A stretch of DNA of 64,000 nt from Streptomyces sp. DH37 (GTDB taxonomy: Bacteria > Actinomycetota > Actinomycetes > Streptomycetales > Streptomycetaceae): the NCBI RefSeq assembly GCF_029813835.1, contig NZ_JARVKV010000013.1, forward strand, positions 1-64,000. The letters run 5' to 3'. A program made the translations under genes and the position numbers. How positions within the stretch are numbered: the stretch's first letter is position 1; each line of letters opens with the position of its first letter. Positions 26,852 through 34,883 of this stretch are shown here, piece after piece. The notes under the pieces are model-generated. The model did not search any database and had not been told where the DNA came from. It worked only from the letters and a program-made list of their open reading frames with translations.

Positions 26852-27771
26852 GCGCCGCCGCGGGCGGCGGCCTGCGCTACGCCTACAACACCAACGGCAT
26901 GACCTCGCACCGTCTGCCGGACGCGCTGGCCCTGCTGGCGGACACCGGGTACGACGGCGTCGCCCTCACCGTGGACGTCGCCCACCACGACCCCTTCGCG
27001 CCGCGCCTGGCGGCCCGCACCGCCGCACTGGCCCGCCGCCTGGACCGCCTGGGGCTGGGCAGCACGGTGGAGACCGGGGCGCGGTTCCTCCTCGACCCGA
27101 GGCGCAAGCACGAGCCGACCCTGGTCACCCCCGATCCGGCCGGCCGGGCCCGCCGGCTGGCGTTCCTGCGGCTGTGCGTGGACATCGCCGCCGACCTGGG
27201 CAGCGAGGCGGTCTCCTTCTGGGCCGGGGTGCCGGCGCCCGGCACGGACACCTCCCCCGGCGGGACGGCCTGGAGGCACCTGGCGGACGGGGTGCGCGCC
27301 GTCGTGGCGTACGCGGCCGAGTGGGGCGTGGCGGCGGCCTTCGAGCCCGAACCGGGCATGCTCGTGGAGGACTGCGCCGACTGGTCCCGCCTGGCCGCCC
27401 TCGTCCCCGGCCTGCGACTGGCGCTGGACACCGGCCACTGCCTGGTGACCGGCGACGTGACGCCGCACCGGGCGGTGCTGAGCCACGCCGGGGACCTGGG
27501 GGCGGTGGCCGTGGAGGACATGCCCCGCGGCCGCCACGAGCACCGCGCCCCCGGCGAGGGCGACATGGACCTGCCGGCGGTGCTCGGCGCGCTGCGGGCC
27601 GTGCGGTACGGCGGGCTGGTGAGCCTGGAGCTGTCCCGCGACGCGCACCGCGCCGACGTCCTGGTGCCCGGGGCGCTGCGGGCGCTGCGGCACGCCGAGA
27701 GGATCGGAACCGGCGGGGTGCCGGCCGCGCCCGCCGCGCACGGCGCCGGTTCCCCGGGAGGAGCGCGATGA
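26848..27771 (+). CDS. Sugar-phosphate isomerase/epimerase-like TIM-barrel protein
   Basis: 307-aa protein of the xylose-isomerase-like / AP-endonuclease-2 TIM-barrel family. It starts YAYNTNGMTSHRLPDALALLADTGYDGVALTVDV and has the expected metal-site stretches FEPEPGMLVED, LALDTGHCLVTGD, EDMPRGRHEHRAPGEGDMD and GLVSLELSRDAH. These sites usually bind a divalent metal and isomerise or epimerise sugars or cyclitols. The opening also recalls the EboE-type proteins of metabolite-export operons, so that is an alternative name. GTG start in a GTGA overlap. Confidence 0.82.
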   Translation: MSAAAGGGLRYAYNTNGMTSHRLPDALALLADTGYDGVALTVDVAHHDPFAPRLAARTAALARRLDRLGLGSTVETGARFLLDPRRKHEPTLVTPDPAGRARRLAFLRLCVDIAADLGSEAVSFWAGVPAPGTDTSPGGTAWRHLADGVRAVVAYAAEWGVAAAFEPEPGMLVEDCADWSRLAALVPGLRLALDTGHCLVTGDVTPHRAVLSHAGDLGAVAVEDMPRGRHEHRAPGEGDMDLPAVLGALRAVRYGGLVSLELSRDAHRADVLVPGALRALRHAERIGTGGVPAAPAAHGAGSPGGAR

Positions 27772-29054
27772 GGATCTGCTTCGTCTCGCGGCGCTACTGG
27801 CCGGCCGTGTCGGGAATGAGCGCCTACGCGGAGAACCTGCTGCGGGCCCTGACGGCCGCGGGGCACGAGGTCACCCTGGTGTCCCAGTACCGCGGCGACC
27901 GGCAGGGCCGCGCCGTCTACGGCGGCGGGCCCCCTCCGCCCGAACGGGTCCCCCGGGGTGTGCGTCTGGTGGCGCTGGAGTCCCTGGGCGAGCAGGCCGT
28001 GGCCGACGGGCGGCCCGCGGACTTCGAGGCCGACGTCGCCGCGCTGCGCGACGCCGTCGCCGGCCTGCACGCGCGCGAGCCGCTGGACGTGCTCCACGCC
28101 CAGTACGGGTACCCGCCGGGGCTGGCCGTGCTGGAGGCGTCGGACCGGCTGGGCGTTCCGGCCGTGGTCTCCATCCAGGGCGGCGACGGGCACTGGGTCG
28201 GCACCTGCTGCGCCACGCACCGCGCGGCGGTCCGGCGGGTCCTGCGGGACGCCCCCGCCCTGCTGATCGGCTCGGCCTCCTTCGCGGCCGAGGTCGCCGC
28301 CCGCCACCGGGTACCGGTCGAGCGCTTCACGGTGGTCCCCGGGGCCACCGACACCGAGCTGTTCCGGCCCCGGCCCGGCAGGCGGCCGGGAGCGGTCGGC
28401 GATCCGCCGGCGCTCCTCTACCACGGCCGGATCGACGTCCGCAAAGGCGTACTGGACCTGCTGGAGGCGGTGCGGCTGCTCCTGGCCGGCGGCGGGCGGC
28501 TGCGGCTGCTGGTCTCCGGCACCGGCCCCGACCTGGACCGGCTGACCCACCGGGCGCGGCGGGCGGACCTGGCCGGCGCGGTGGAGGTGCTGGGCCCCAC
28601 CGGCTACCACGACGCCCCCGCCGTCTACCGGCGGGGGGACGTCTTCGTCAGCCCCACCTGGGCCGAGGGGTTCTCCAACACCATCCTGGAGGCGATGGCC
28701 TGCGGGCTTCCGGTGGTCTCCACCGGCGTGGTCGGGGTGGTGGACTGCGTGCGGGACGGCGTCAACGGCCTGCTGGCCCCGCCGCGCGACCCCGGCGCCC
28801 TGGCCGGGACGATCCGGCGGATGCTCGACGACGCGCCGCTGCGGCACCGCCTCGCACGGACGGCGCTGGAGCAGGTGCGCTCCCGGTGGTCGTGGCCGGT
28901 GGCCGCCGGGCGCATCGGCGCCGCGTACGAGGAGGTGCGCGCCACCTGGTCCCCGAAGGCACGGCCCGGAAGGGCCCCGGACCCGGACGGCGGGGCCGGG
29001 GGGCCGGCCGTGGACCTGTCCTGCCGGTTCCGCCGCGACCCCCACCTGCTGTGA
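27768..29054 (+). CDS. GT4 glycosyltransferase (MshA-like)
   Basis: 428-aa GT-B glycosyltransferase. The N-terminal acceptor domain opens RICFVSRRYWPAVSGMSAYAENLLRAL. The C-terminal donor domain shows YHGRIDVRKGVLDLLEAV and the nucleotide-sugar block PTWAEGFSNTILEAMACGLPVVST with the E-x7-E pattern. The family includes MshA, which joins GlcNAc to inositol-3-phosphate in mycothiol synthesis. With an inositol-phosphate synthase at the operon start and a PIG-L deacetylase directly after, an N-acetylhexosaminyl transfer to an inositol derivative followed by deacetylation is likely (inference). ATG in an ATGA overlap. Confidence 0.88.
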   Translation: MRICFVSRRYWPAVSGMSAYAENLLRALTAAGHEVTLVSQYRGDRQGRAVYGGGPPPPERVPRGVRLVALESLGEQAVADGRPADFEADVAALRDAVAGLHAREPLDVLHAQYGYPPGLAVLEASDRLGVPAVVSIQGGDGHWVGTCCATHRAAVRRVLRDAPALLIGSASFAAEVAARHRVPVERFTVVPGATDTELFRPRPGRRPGAVGDPPALLYHGRIDVRKGVLDLLEAVRLLLAGGGRLRLLVSGTGPDLDRLTHRARRADLAGAVEVLGPTGYHDAPAVYRRGDVFVSPTWAEGFSNTILEAMACGLPVVSTGVVGVVDCVRDGVNGLLAPPRDPGALAGTIRRMLDDAPLRHRLARTALEQVRSRWSWPVAAGRIGAAYEEVRATWSPKARPGRAPDPDGGAGGPAVDLSCRFRRDPHLL

Positions 29055-29893
29055 CCGCGCGGCCGCCGGGTCCCCGTACGGCCGTGGCCGTCAGCCCGCA
29101 CCTGGACGACGCGGTCTTCTCCGCCGGGGGCACCCTGGCCGTCCTGGCCCGGGCCGGCTGGTCGGTACGGGTCGTCACCTGCTTCACGGCCTCGGTCGAC
29201 GACCCGTGTCCCTTCGCCCTGTCCACCCAGCTCGACAAGGGGCTGCCCGCCGAGGCCGACTACATGGCTCTGCGCCGCGCGGAGGACGCCGCCGCCCAGC
29301 GGGTGCTGGGCACGCTGCCCCCGGTGCACCTGCCGCTGCCCGAGGCCCCGCACCGCGGGTACGGCAGCGCGCCGGAGCTGTTCGCCCCTCCCCTCGCCGG
29401 CGACGCGGTCGGCGCGGAGCTGGAGTCGCTGCTCCGCCCGCACCTGGCACCGGCGGATCTCGTCCTCGCCCCGCAGGGGATCGGCGGCCACGTCGACCAC
29501 GTGATCACGGCCCGGGCGGTCGCCGCCGCCGCACCGCTCCCGCGCACCTGCTGGTGGCGCGACGTCCCCTACGTGACCCGCGCGCCGCACGCCGCGGACG
29601 GGCCTCCCCCCAGCCGTCCGGCGGGGGCGTCCGAGGTGACGGTGGACATCACCACCGTCCTGGCGCGCAAGAACGCCGCGGCCGCGTGCTACGCCTCCCA
29701 GCTGGGGTTCCAGTTCGGCGGCGCCGAGCGGGCCGGCGAGACGCTTTCCGCCGTGGCCCGGGCCGAGGCCCGCCGCACCGGCAGCCGGTACGGCCACGGT
29801 GAGGCGCTGTGGGCCGGAAACCGGGCCCGGCGCCTCCTGGAGGCCCTCTCGCCGGGGTCCCCCCGGGAAGGGGCGGCGCGCGTGACCTCCTGA
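29051..29893 (+). CDS. PIG-L-family (LmbE/MshB-like) deacetylase
   Basis: Zinc-dependent N-deacetylase (280 aa). Metal and catalytic residues appear in SPHLDDAVFSAGG (His, Asp, Asp) and GIGGHVDHVITARA (HVDH). This is the family of MshB and of deacetylases in aminoglycoside and glycolipid pathways. GTG start in a GTGA overlap with the glycosyltransferase, so it probably removes the acetyl group from the amino sugar that enzyme adds, exposing an amine. The C terminus is Arg/Gly-rich. Last gene of the nine-gene unit. Confidence 0.88.
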   Translation: MTARPPGPRTAVAVSPHLDDAVFSAGGTLAVLARAGWSVRVVTCFTASVDDPCPFALSTQLDKGLPAEADYMALRRAEDAAAQRVLGTLPPVHLPLPEAPHRGYGSAPELFAPPLAGDAVGAELESLLRPHLAPADLVLAPQGIGGHVDHVITARAVAAAAPLPRTCWWRDVPYVTRAPHAADGPPPSRPAGASEVTVDITTVLARKNAAAACYASQLGFQFGGAERAGETLSAVARAEARRTGSRYGHGEALWAGNRARRLLEALSPGSPREGAARVTS

Positions 29894-30297
29894 ACGACCC
29901 GGGGGATGCCCGCCTGGACATCCGGCCGTCCGGGAGCCCGCGGTGGGGCGCGGGGGCGCGGCGGCCCGCATCGGACGACTGCCGCTCCGGCGGCGGCACG
30001 GACGCGCTCTCACTCCTCGACCAGGTGCTGCGCGCCGACGCCGGTTCGACCGCTACCCGCCCCCAGCAGCTCTCCCCGACCGGCGACCAGATCTGCGCCG
30101 ACGACGTCGCCGAGGCCGTGCTGCACCTGTGCACCACGCGTGGACGGGCGTTGCCGGGCCGGGACGAAACCTTCCCTGTCCAGCAGCGCCCCCTCCCCGA
30201 CGGTACCCGTGAACCGGTCCCGCCCCTGGGCCGCCTGCCCAACTCCGGCGGCACTCTGGACGTGCACCGGGAGGAGGTCCCCCGCGAGGGCGCGTAA
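29809..30297 (+). CDS. Possible small ORF or gene remnant after the deacetylase
   Basis: This frame (162 aa from a GTG at 29809) overlaps the deacetylase by 85 bp and continues to a TAA at 30295. After the overlap its codons end mostly in G or C (for example the stretch encoding QICADDVAEAVLHLC), which looks like coding DNA. There is no good ribosome binding site, the product resembles nothing I recognise, and a start inside the deacetylase would be unusual. It may be a decayed gene or a chance open frame. Confidence 0.25.
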   Translation: MGRKPGPAPPGGPLAGVPPGRGGARDLLNDPGDARLDIRPSGSPRWGAGARRPASDDCRSGGGTDALSLLDQVLRADAGSTATRPQQLSPTGDQICADDVAEAVLHLCTTRGRALPGRDETFPVQQRPLPDGTREPVPPLGRLPNSGGTLDVHREEVPREGA

Positions 30298-30325
30298 CTC
30301 ATCATCCGGGCGTCCGGGCTGACCT

Positions 30326-30355
30326 CGGTGGGGCACCGGGACCGGCGCCCCACCG
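30326..30355. terminator. Hairpin between convergent genes
   Basis: CGGTGGGGC (30326-30334) pairs with GCCCCACCG (30347-30355), a 9-bp stem with a 12-nt loop. It lies between the plus-strand inositol cluster and the minus-strand galactanase and could end both transcripts. Confidence 0.6.
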
Positions 30356-30416
30356 GGGAGTGACATCGGTCCTCGCGGTTCCAGGTGGCCCGATCGAACC
30401 GGGTGTCGGCTCGGGG

Positions 30417-31874
30417 TCAGTAGGGCCCGCCCGTTCGCTTCCACTGCTGGTTGGCGGTGGCCTTGCAGGTGTACTGGATGGCCTTCGGGCCCGCGGTGGC
30501 CGGATCGTAGGCGATGGTCAGGCACTTGCCGCTGTGCCGGGCCGTGACCCGGTGGTGGCCTTCGCCGAGGCCGGTGATCCGCCACTGCTGGTTGGCGCCG
30601 GTGCCGCAGGTCCGCTGGGTCACCCGTACGTTGTCGGCGGTGGACGACGAGGGCACGGTGAGACACTTGTGGCTGTGCCGGGCGACGAGCCGGTGGTACC
30701 CGGCACCCAGGTGGAGCGTCTGCCAGTGCTGGTTCTGGTCCGCGGCAGTGCCGCAGGTCTGCTGTGTCACCCCTGCCCCGTCGGCCATGGACGACCACCG
30801 TACCGCCAGGCACCGGTCGTTGTGCCCGGCCCGCAGTTCCTCGTACGCGTGCCCGGCGCCGACTCCGCGCACCACGCCGGTCGCGGTGTCGATGGAGACC
30901 TGCGGGTGCCAGCGCATCGACAGCGACCTGCTGGAGGGGAACCGGAGCGGCAGCCAGACGTACTCGGAGTCCTTGACCCTGCCGCCCCAGGCGTTCGCGT
31001 GCCGGTCGCCCAGGTAGAGGTAGGAGGTGGTGGAGGTGCCCTGCACCGGTAACACGTATGAGGACTGCGAGCCGTAGGTGATGCTGTCGCCGAGGTTCGC
31101 CATGCCGCTCCAGGGGCCGGCGATGCTGGTCGCGGTGGCGTACTTGGCCTGGTTGGGCTGCCAGCCCGTGACACCCGAGGTCACCAGGAAGTAGACGCCC
31201 TTGCGTTTGAACACCGTCTGCGCTTCCCGCTCGACGCCGGCCAGGGTGGTCACCTTGGCCGCCACCCGCAGGTAGTCGGGGGTCAGGCGGAAGACGGTGA
31301 GGTCCTTCTGCCTGTTGGTCGTCGAGATCAGGTACGCCGTGCCGTCGTCGTCGCGGAACACGCTCACGTCGAAGGACTTGTGGCCCAGAGGACGGAAACT
31401 GCCCCGGTACCTGTAGTCGCCGTCCACTCTGGGGGAGGTGGCGATCGCGACCCGGCCCTGGCTGAAGTCCCCTTCCCGCCTCTCCTTGCGCATGAACAGC
31501 ACGTACTGCTTGGTGCGAGCGTTGTAGACGACCTTGGGCCGCCAGAGGGTGGCCACGTCCAGCTCGGCGGCCGAGGTCTGGGTCAGCACGTTGTTGCGGA
31601 ACTCCCAGGTGCGCAGGTCGGTCGAGCGGTACACCGAGATGTACCGGAAGCGGTTGTTGGAATGGGGGTTCTCACCGAACCAGTAGTAGTACTGGCCAAC
31701 CCTGATCATGCCGCCTCCGTGCCCGTGCAGCACCTTGCCGTCGGAGTCGGTGAACTGCACCCCGTTGGTGACCGTGACGGGCGCCGCGTTGGCCTGGCCG
31801 ACGACCGCTGAGGGCAGCAGACCGACGCAGACCGCGATGGCCATCCGGAGGATGATGTGCAGTGCTCTGCGCAT
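30417..31874 (-). CDS. Secreted GH43-type exo-beta-1,3-galactanase with ricin-type lectin domain
   Basis: 485-aa exported enzyme. A signal peptide of about 30 residues (MRRALHIILRMAIAVCVGLL...AQANA-like GQANAA) precedes a five-bladed propeller of the GH43 galactanase type: HGHGGGMIRVGQYYYWFGENPH, ISVYRSTDLRTWEF, WRPKVVYNARTKQYVLFM, SFDVSVFRDDDGTAYL. From about residue 355 a ricin-B (CBM13) trefoil follows, with three repeats carrying CLAVR/CLTVP/CLTIA and QxW-type NQHW/NQQW ends. The ATG at 31874, with GAAGGGA upstream, starts the signal peptide; an earlier in-frame start adds an Arg-rich extension. Likely trims arabinogalactan side chains outside the cell. No neighbours share its role. Confidence 0.87.
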   Translation of the reverse strand: MRRALHIILRMAIAVCVGLLPSAVVGQANAAPVTVTNGVQFTDSDGKVLHGHGGGMIRVGQYYYWFGENPHSNNRFRYISVYRSTDLRTWEFRNNVLTQTSAAELDVATLWRPKVVYNARTKQYVLFMRKERREGDFSQGRVAIATSPRVDGDYRYRGSFRPLGHKSFDVSVFRDDDGTAYLISTTNRQKDLTVFRLTPDYLRVAAKVTTLAGVEREAQTVFKRKGVYFLVTSGVTGWQPNQAKYATATSIAGPWSGMANLGDSITYGSQSSYVLPVQGTSTTSYLYLGDRHANAWGGRVKDSEYVWLPLRFPSSRSLSMRWHPQVSIDTATGVVRGVGAGHAYEELRAGHNDRCLAVRWSSMADGAGVTQQTCGTAADQNQHWQTLHLGAGYHRLVARHSHKCLTVPSSSTADNVRVTQRTCGTGANQQWRITGLGEGHHRVTARHSGKCLTIAYDPATAGPKAIQYTCKATANQQWKRTGGPY

Positions 31875-32988
31875 GGGTACGTCCCTTCGATCGGCTTCTG
31901 CGGCAAACGTGCGGAGCGGGACTCGACCGGTATGCGGCCGTCGGAGGCCGCGTCGCGTGCTCACGGGCCGTGCCTGCCGGAGTGGTATCGGCGGCCGCCG
32001 CTCGGGAATCTCGGTTCGACGCTATGCGGTGAGTCCGGCAAGCCGGTCGGTCTCGTCGTTTTCTAACCCGATCGGGTGAAAGCGAGCGTTGGGCGGCATC
32101 CCGTGAACGGTCTGAGGCGTGCGGGCCGAGCTGCCCGTTCGCCCGCTACCCGGCAACGCCGCGCATGGCACGGAGGACCCCGTCGCCCCCCAGGCGGCGG
32201 CCGCGGGGTCCCCGCCCCCTCATCCGGACGGAGGTGCGCGCTCGGTACGGACACGAGTACGGCGATGAGGAACATCGTGCCCCCTTTCCGCGCCGACAGG
32301 TCCCCGCCCTCGGCGCCGGCGGTGGTGCGGGACGACCGGGCCGACGTCGCGGTGGCTCCCGTCAGTGATCACCCCAGCCGTCGTGCGGACGGCGGCCCTC
32401 GCACCGGGCTCCTCCCGCGCCGCGCAGCCGCTGCGATTACCGGGCACCGACACCCGACCGGGCTCGACGTGTGGACCAGCGGCCGAAGGAGCCGCCCGGC
32501 CGGGACACCGCCCGCCGCGGTCCGGCCGTCGGCGGGTCCGGGGGCGGCCCCGGCGGTGATCCGCTTGCCCACCGGCTCCCGCCGCATCTCCACGGTGCAC
32601 GGCCCCGGCGCGTACCCGCAGGCGCTGGTCACCGGCTCCCGGCCACCGCGGCCGCCCGGGAGGACGCCGGAACACCGCGCACGTCCTGGACGCAGGCCAA
32701 GAGGCCGGTGTGGGCCTCCTCCGCGCCCGCCCGGTCATGTCCTCCGCTCGGCGCCGGCCCGGTCGAGTCCGACCGCACACCACTGGCCGCGATCCTGTCC
32801 GTACTCGGCTGCGGCGCCCCGGCACGGGCCGGTGTCACCTCGTTGCAGCCGGCCGGACAGGCGCTGCCCGGCACGAGGTCGAGGACGACGTACCGGTCGT
32901 GGCCGAAGCCCCGTTCGCCGTACCGCCTCCGGAGCCCGGGATGGGCGCGGCGCGAAACCCGCCGGGCACCTCCCGCCGGATCCGGGGC
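31875..32988. other. 1.1-kb intergenic region, no supported gene
   Basis: Between two minus-strand genes. Long open frames on the plus strand (for example from 32076) are Arg/Pro/Gly-rich and lack ribosome binding sites. I see no tRNA, repeat or clear promoter. The left end must hold the galactanase promoter; the right end holds the P450 3' end. Confidence 0.5.
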
Positions 32989-34152
32989 TCAGTCCCGCCG
33001 GCTCCGCCGGTCCGGCTGCGACGCCCTGGTGAGGCGGGTCCAGCCCGCCGGCGGCGCCAGGAGCGTGCGGGCGTGGGGCCTTCGCCCCCGGAGCCGCACC
33101 TCCCCCCGGTAGTCGCGAAGGATGAGGTGGCCGAGGTGTTCCAGAGCCCTGACCGCGAATCCGCTCGCCGGGCACATCCCCTCCCCCTTCCCGAAGGGAA
33201 GGTAGGACCGCCTCTGGGCGTCGGTCGGTTTCTCCCATCGCGCGGGACGGAAGTCCAGCGGCTCGTCCCACACGGCCGCCGACCGGTGGAGCGCGTGCGT
33301 GCCGATCAGGACGTGTTCGCCCTCATGGACCGGGACGCCGGCTATCTCGTGGTCAGTGGCGGCGACCCTGGCCAGGCGCCACGCCGTCGGATAGAGGCGC
33401 AACGCCTCTTTGACCAGGGAGCGGACCTGTTCCGGCCGTACCGCCGGGTCGTTGTACCCGTGCCGAACGCCGAGCAGCACCACCCATTCGAGGGTCACGC
33501 CGGTGAAGCCGACGGTGGAGAGGACGAGCCGCTGCAGCAGCTGCGCGCGATCGGCCGGGGACAGTTCCCCGGGCAGGCGCAGCACCACGTCGACGAGATC
33601 CCGCGCGTCGGCGCCCTGCGCCGGCAGCCGTCCCAACTGCTCGGCCAGTCCGGCCCGGATGGCGGGCACCGAGCGGTGGGAGCGCCGCACCACGTGACCG
33701 ACGATGTCGTCGGCGACGATGCTCGACACCACGTAGTCGTCGACGAGTGAGTTGATCTCACTGTGGCTCCGGTGCGCCATCACCGGCGCGAAGTACCGCC
33801 GGGCCACTCGGACTCCCCAGCGCTGGTGCCGCAGGCGGCCGCGGCGGTCACCCGCCTCGCGGAGAGCGGGGTCGATGTCGAACGACGCGCGGAGATCGTG
33901 ACGGGCCAGGACCTTGAGCAGCTCGCCCGAGGCCTCGGCCCGCAGCGCCTGGGGAAGGGGCGCCGGTCCGATGCGGAAGAACCCGGACTGCGGCAGGTAC
34001 TTGTCAGCCGAGTCGACCAGTACGTCCCGGGCCGCGTCCGCATCGGCGACGAAGAGGGTCCCGAAGCGGAGCCTGAACGGACCGTCGGTCTCCGCCGCCA
34101 GGCCCTCCCATCTGCGTAGGTGGCGCCACAAGCTCTGCCTGTCCAGGAACAC
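32989..34152 (-). CDS. Cytochrome P450
   Basis: 387-aa soluble bacterial P450. The I-helix reads STVGFTGVTLEW, the K-helix has EALRLYP (ExxR with the Arg in WRLAR as second partner), and the heme loop is LPFGKGEGMCPASGFAV with the axial Cys. The heme signature deviates from F-x2-G-x-R-x-C-x-G: the Arg is Gly and the last Gly is Ala. The GTG start has GGAGGA 5-6 nt upstream. Two paralogous 30-aa peptide genes lie directly before it in the same direction, 75 bp away, and a CFA-synthase-like gene precedes those. Inference: the P450 may cross-link Tyr/Trp residues of these peptides, as P450s do in several RiPP families. A role in lipid tailoring with the CFA-like enzyme is the alternative. Confidence 0.88.
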   Translation of the reverse strand: MFLDRQSLWRHLRRWEGLAAETDGPFRLRFGTLFVADADAARDVLVDSADKYLPQSGFFRIGPAPLPQALRAEASGELLKVLARHDLRASFDIDPALREAGDRRGRLRHQRWGVRVARRYFAPVMAHRSHSEINSLVDDYVVSSIVADDIVGHVVRRSHRSVPAIRAGLAEQLGRLPAQGADARDLVDVVLRLPGELSPADRAQLLQRLVLSTVGFTGVTLEWVVLLGVRHGYNDPAVRPEQVRSLVKEALRLYPTAWRLARVAATDHEIAGVPVHEGEHVLIGTHALHRSAAVWDEPLDFRPARWEKPTDAQRRSYLPFGKGEGMCPASGFAVRALEHLGHLILRDYRGEVRLRGRRPHARTLLAPPAGWTRLTRASQPDRRSRRD

Positions 34153-34227
34153 GAGGTCCTCCGCCCGCCTGACGGGGGAGGGGATGCGCGGCTCCGGCTG
34201 CGCATCCCCTCCCGCACGGAAGCCTGT

Positions 34228-34320
34228 TCAGGTTCTGCGTCCGTACCTGTCGCCGTACTGGTTGCGGCGAGCGCGCCTTTCACCGCTGAGCATCTGAACA
34301 CCCCGGATGATCCACGACAT
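34228..34320 (-). CDS. 30-aa peptide B, candidate RiPP precursor
   Basis: ATG at 34320 with a strong GGAGGG ribosome binding site (ACAGGAGGGCGACG just upstream) and a TGA at 34230-34228. The product has 30 residues: it starts MSWI, has LSGE at 11-14 and RAR at 16-18, then Tyr22, Tyr26 and Gly-Arg at 27-28. Peptide A, encoded 50 bp upstream, is identical at 16 of 30 positions, including all of those named. The conserved N-terminal half could be a short leader and the Y-x3-Y-G-R half a core. The P450 starts 75 bp downstream. Too short for usual gene finders. Confidence 0.7.
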   Translation of the reverse strand: MSWIIRGVQMLSGERRARRNQYGDRYGRRT

Positions 34321-34370
34321 CGTCGCCCTCCTGTCGCGCGGTGCTCTGCGCCGTCCGGTCCGGCCTGGCG

Positions 34371-34463
34371 TCAGTCCTGCCGTCCGTATCCGACGAAGTA
34401 TCCGTGCCAGCGTGCGCGCATCTCGCCGCTGAGCGCCCGAAGGCCGGTGGTGATCCAGGACAT
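34371..34463 (-). CDS. 30-aa peptide A, candidate RiPP precursor
   Basis: ATG at 34463 with a very strong GGGAGGAGG ribosome binding site, 30 residues, TGA at 34373-34371. Starts MSWI, has LSGE at 11-14 and RAR at 16-18 in common with peptide B, then an aromatic-rich end with Trp19, His20, Tyr22, Phe23, Tyr26, Gly27 and Arg28. Conservation of start, length and the two Tyr positions between A and B, each with its own ribosome binding site, argues for two expressed paralogous genes rather than chance frames. It follows the CFA-like gene by 420 bp, in the same direction. Confidence 0.72.
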   Translation of the reverse strand: MSWITTGLRALSGEMRARWHGYFVGYGRQD

Positions 34464-34883
34464 GGTGGTCCTCCTCCCGGTCGGTGATCCCCGCTGTCCG
34501 GCCTGGCGCGCCTCCCGGCCCGCCACCGCACGTCCCAGCGTGTGATCAACCCACTGACATGATGTCGGTCGGCCACGGGCCCACCTCTCGCGCCATGACG
34601 CTACACACGCGGCGGAACCGGGTGAACCGGTGAAACCGGCCAAAGACAGTGATGTCACCGACCGGGCCGGCAGATCGAGGAAGGGCACGGAGGGCCCGGC
34701 CGGTCAGCTCAGGGTCGGACCCGTCGGCGACACCACCGCCCGTCATCGCTGTCCGGGCCGAACCGGACAGGTCGGCCCTGGTCGGCGACCCGTCTGCCGG
34801 GGACTTCGCCTTCCCGCCCCCACCCCGGCATCGATCGGCCCCGTTCGCGGGGGCTGGAGAGGACTCGCGCCCCAGGCGGCGGG
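34464..34883. other. Leader region of the peptide/P450 genes with direct repeats
   Basis: 420 bp between the CFA-like gene and peptide A. It contains three adjoining 9-bp direct repeats at 34613-34639 (units CGGAACCGG, GTGAACCGG, TGAAACCGG). A 16-codon minus-strand frame (34596-34546) has no ribosome binding site and was not accepted. The promoter of the peptide genes is probably here. Confidence 0.45.
34613..34639. repeat. Three tandem 9-bp repeats, possible regulator site
   Basis: Contiguous units CGGAACCGG, GTGAACCGG and TGAAACCGG share AACCGG. They lie about 150 bp before the start of peptide A on its template side. Direct repeats of this size in front of a biosynthetic operon can be activator sites; no regulator gene is adjacent. 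Confidence 0.5.

Noticed and set aside
32076..33032. Plus-strand open frame of 318 codons between the galactanase and the P450
   Set aside because: Arg/Pro/Gly-rich, no ribosome binding site and overlaps the P450 end; treated as chance in GC-rich DNA.
34546..34596. 16-codon frame (MAREVGPWPTDIMSVG) before the two peptide genes
   Set aside because: No ribosome binding site and no similarity to peptides A and B, unlike those two, so not accepted as a third precursor.
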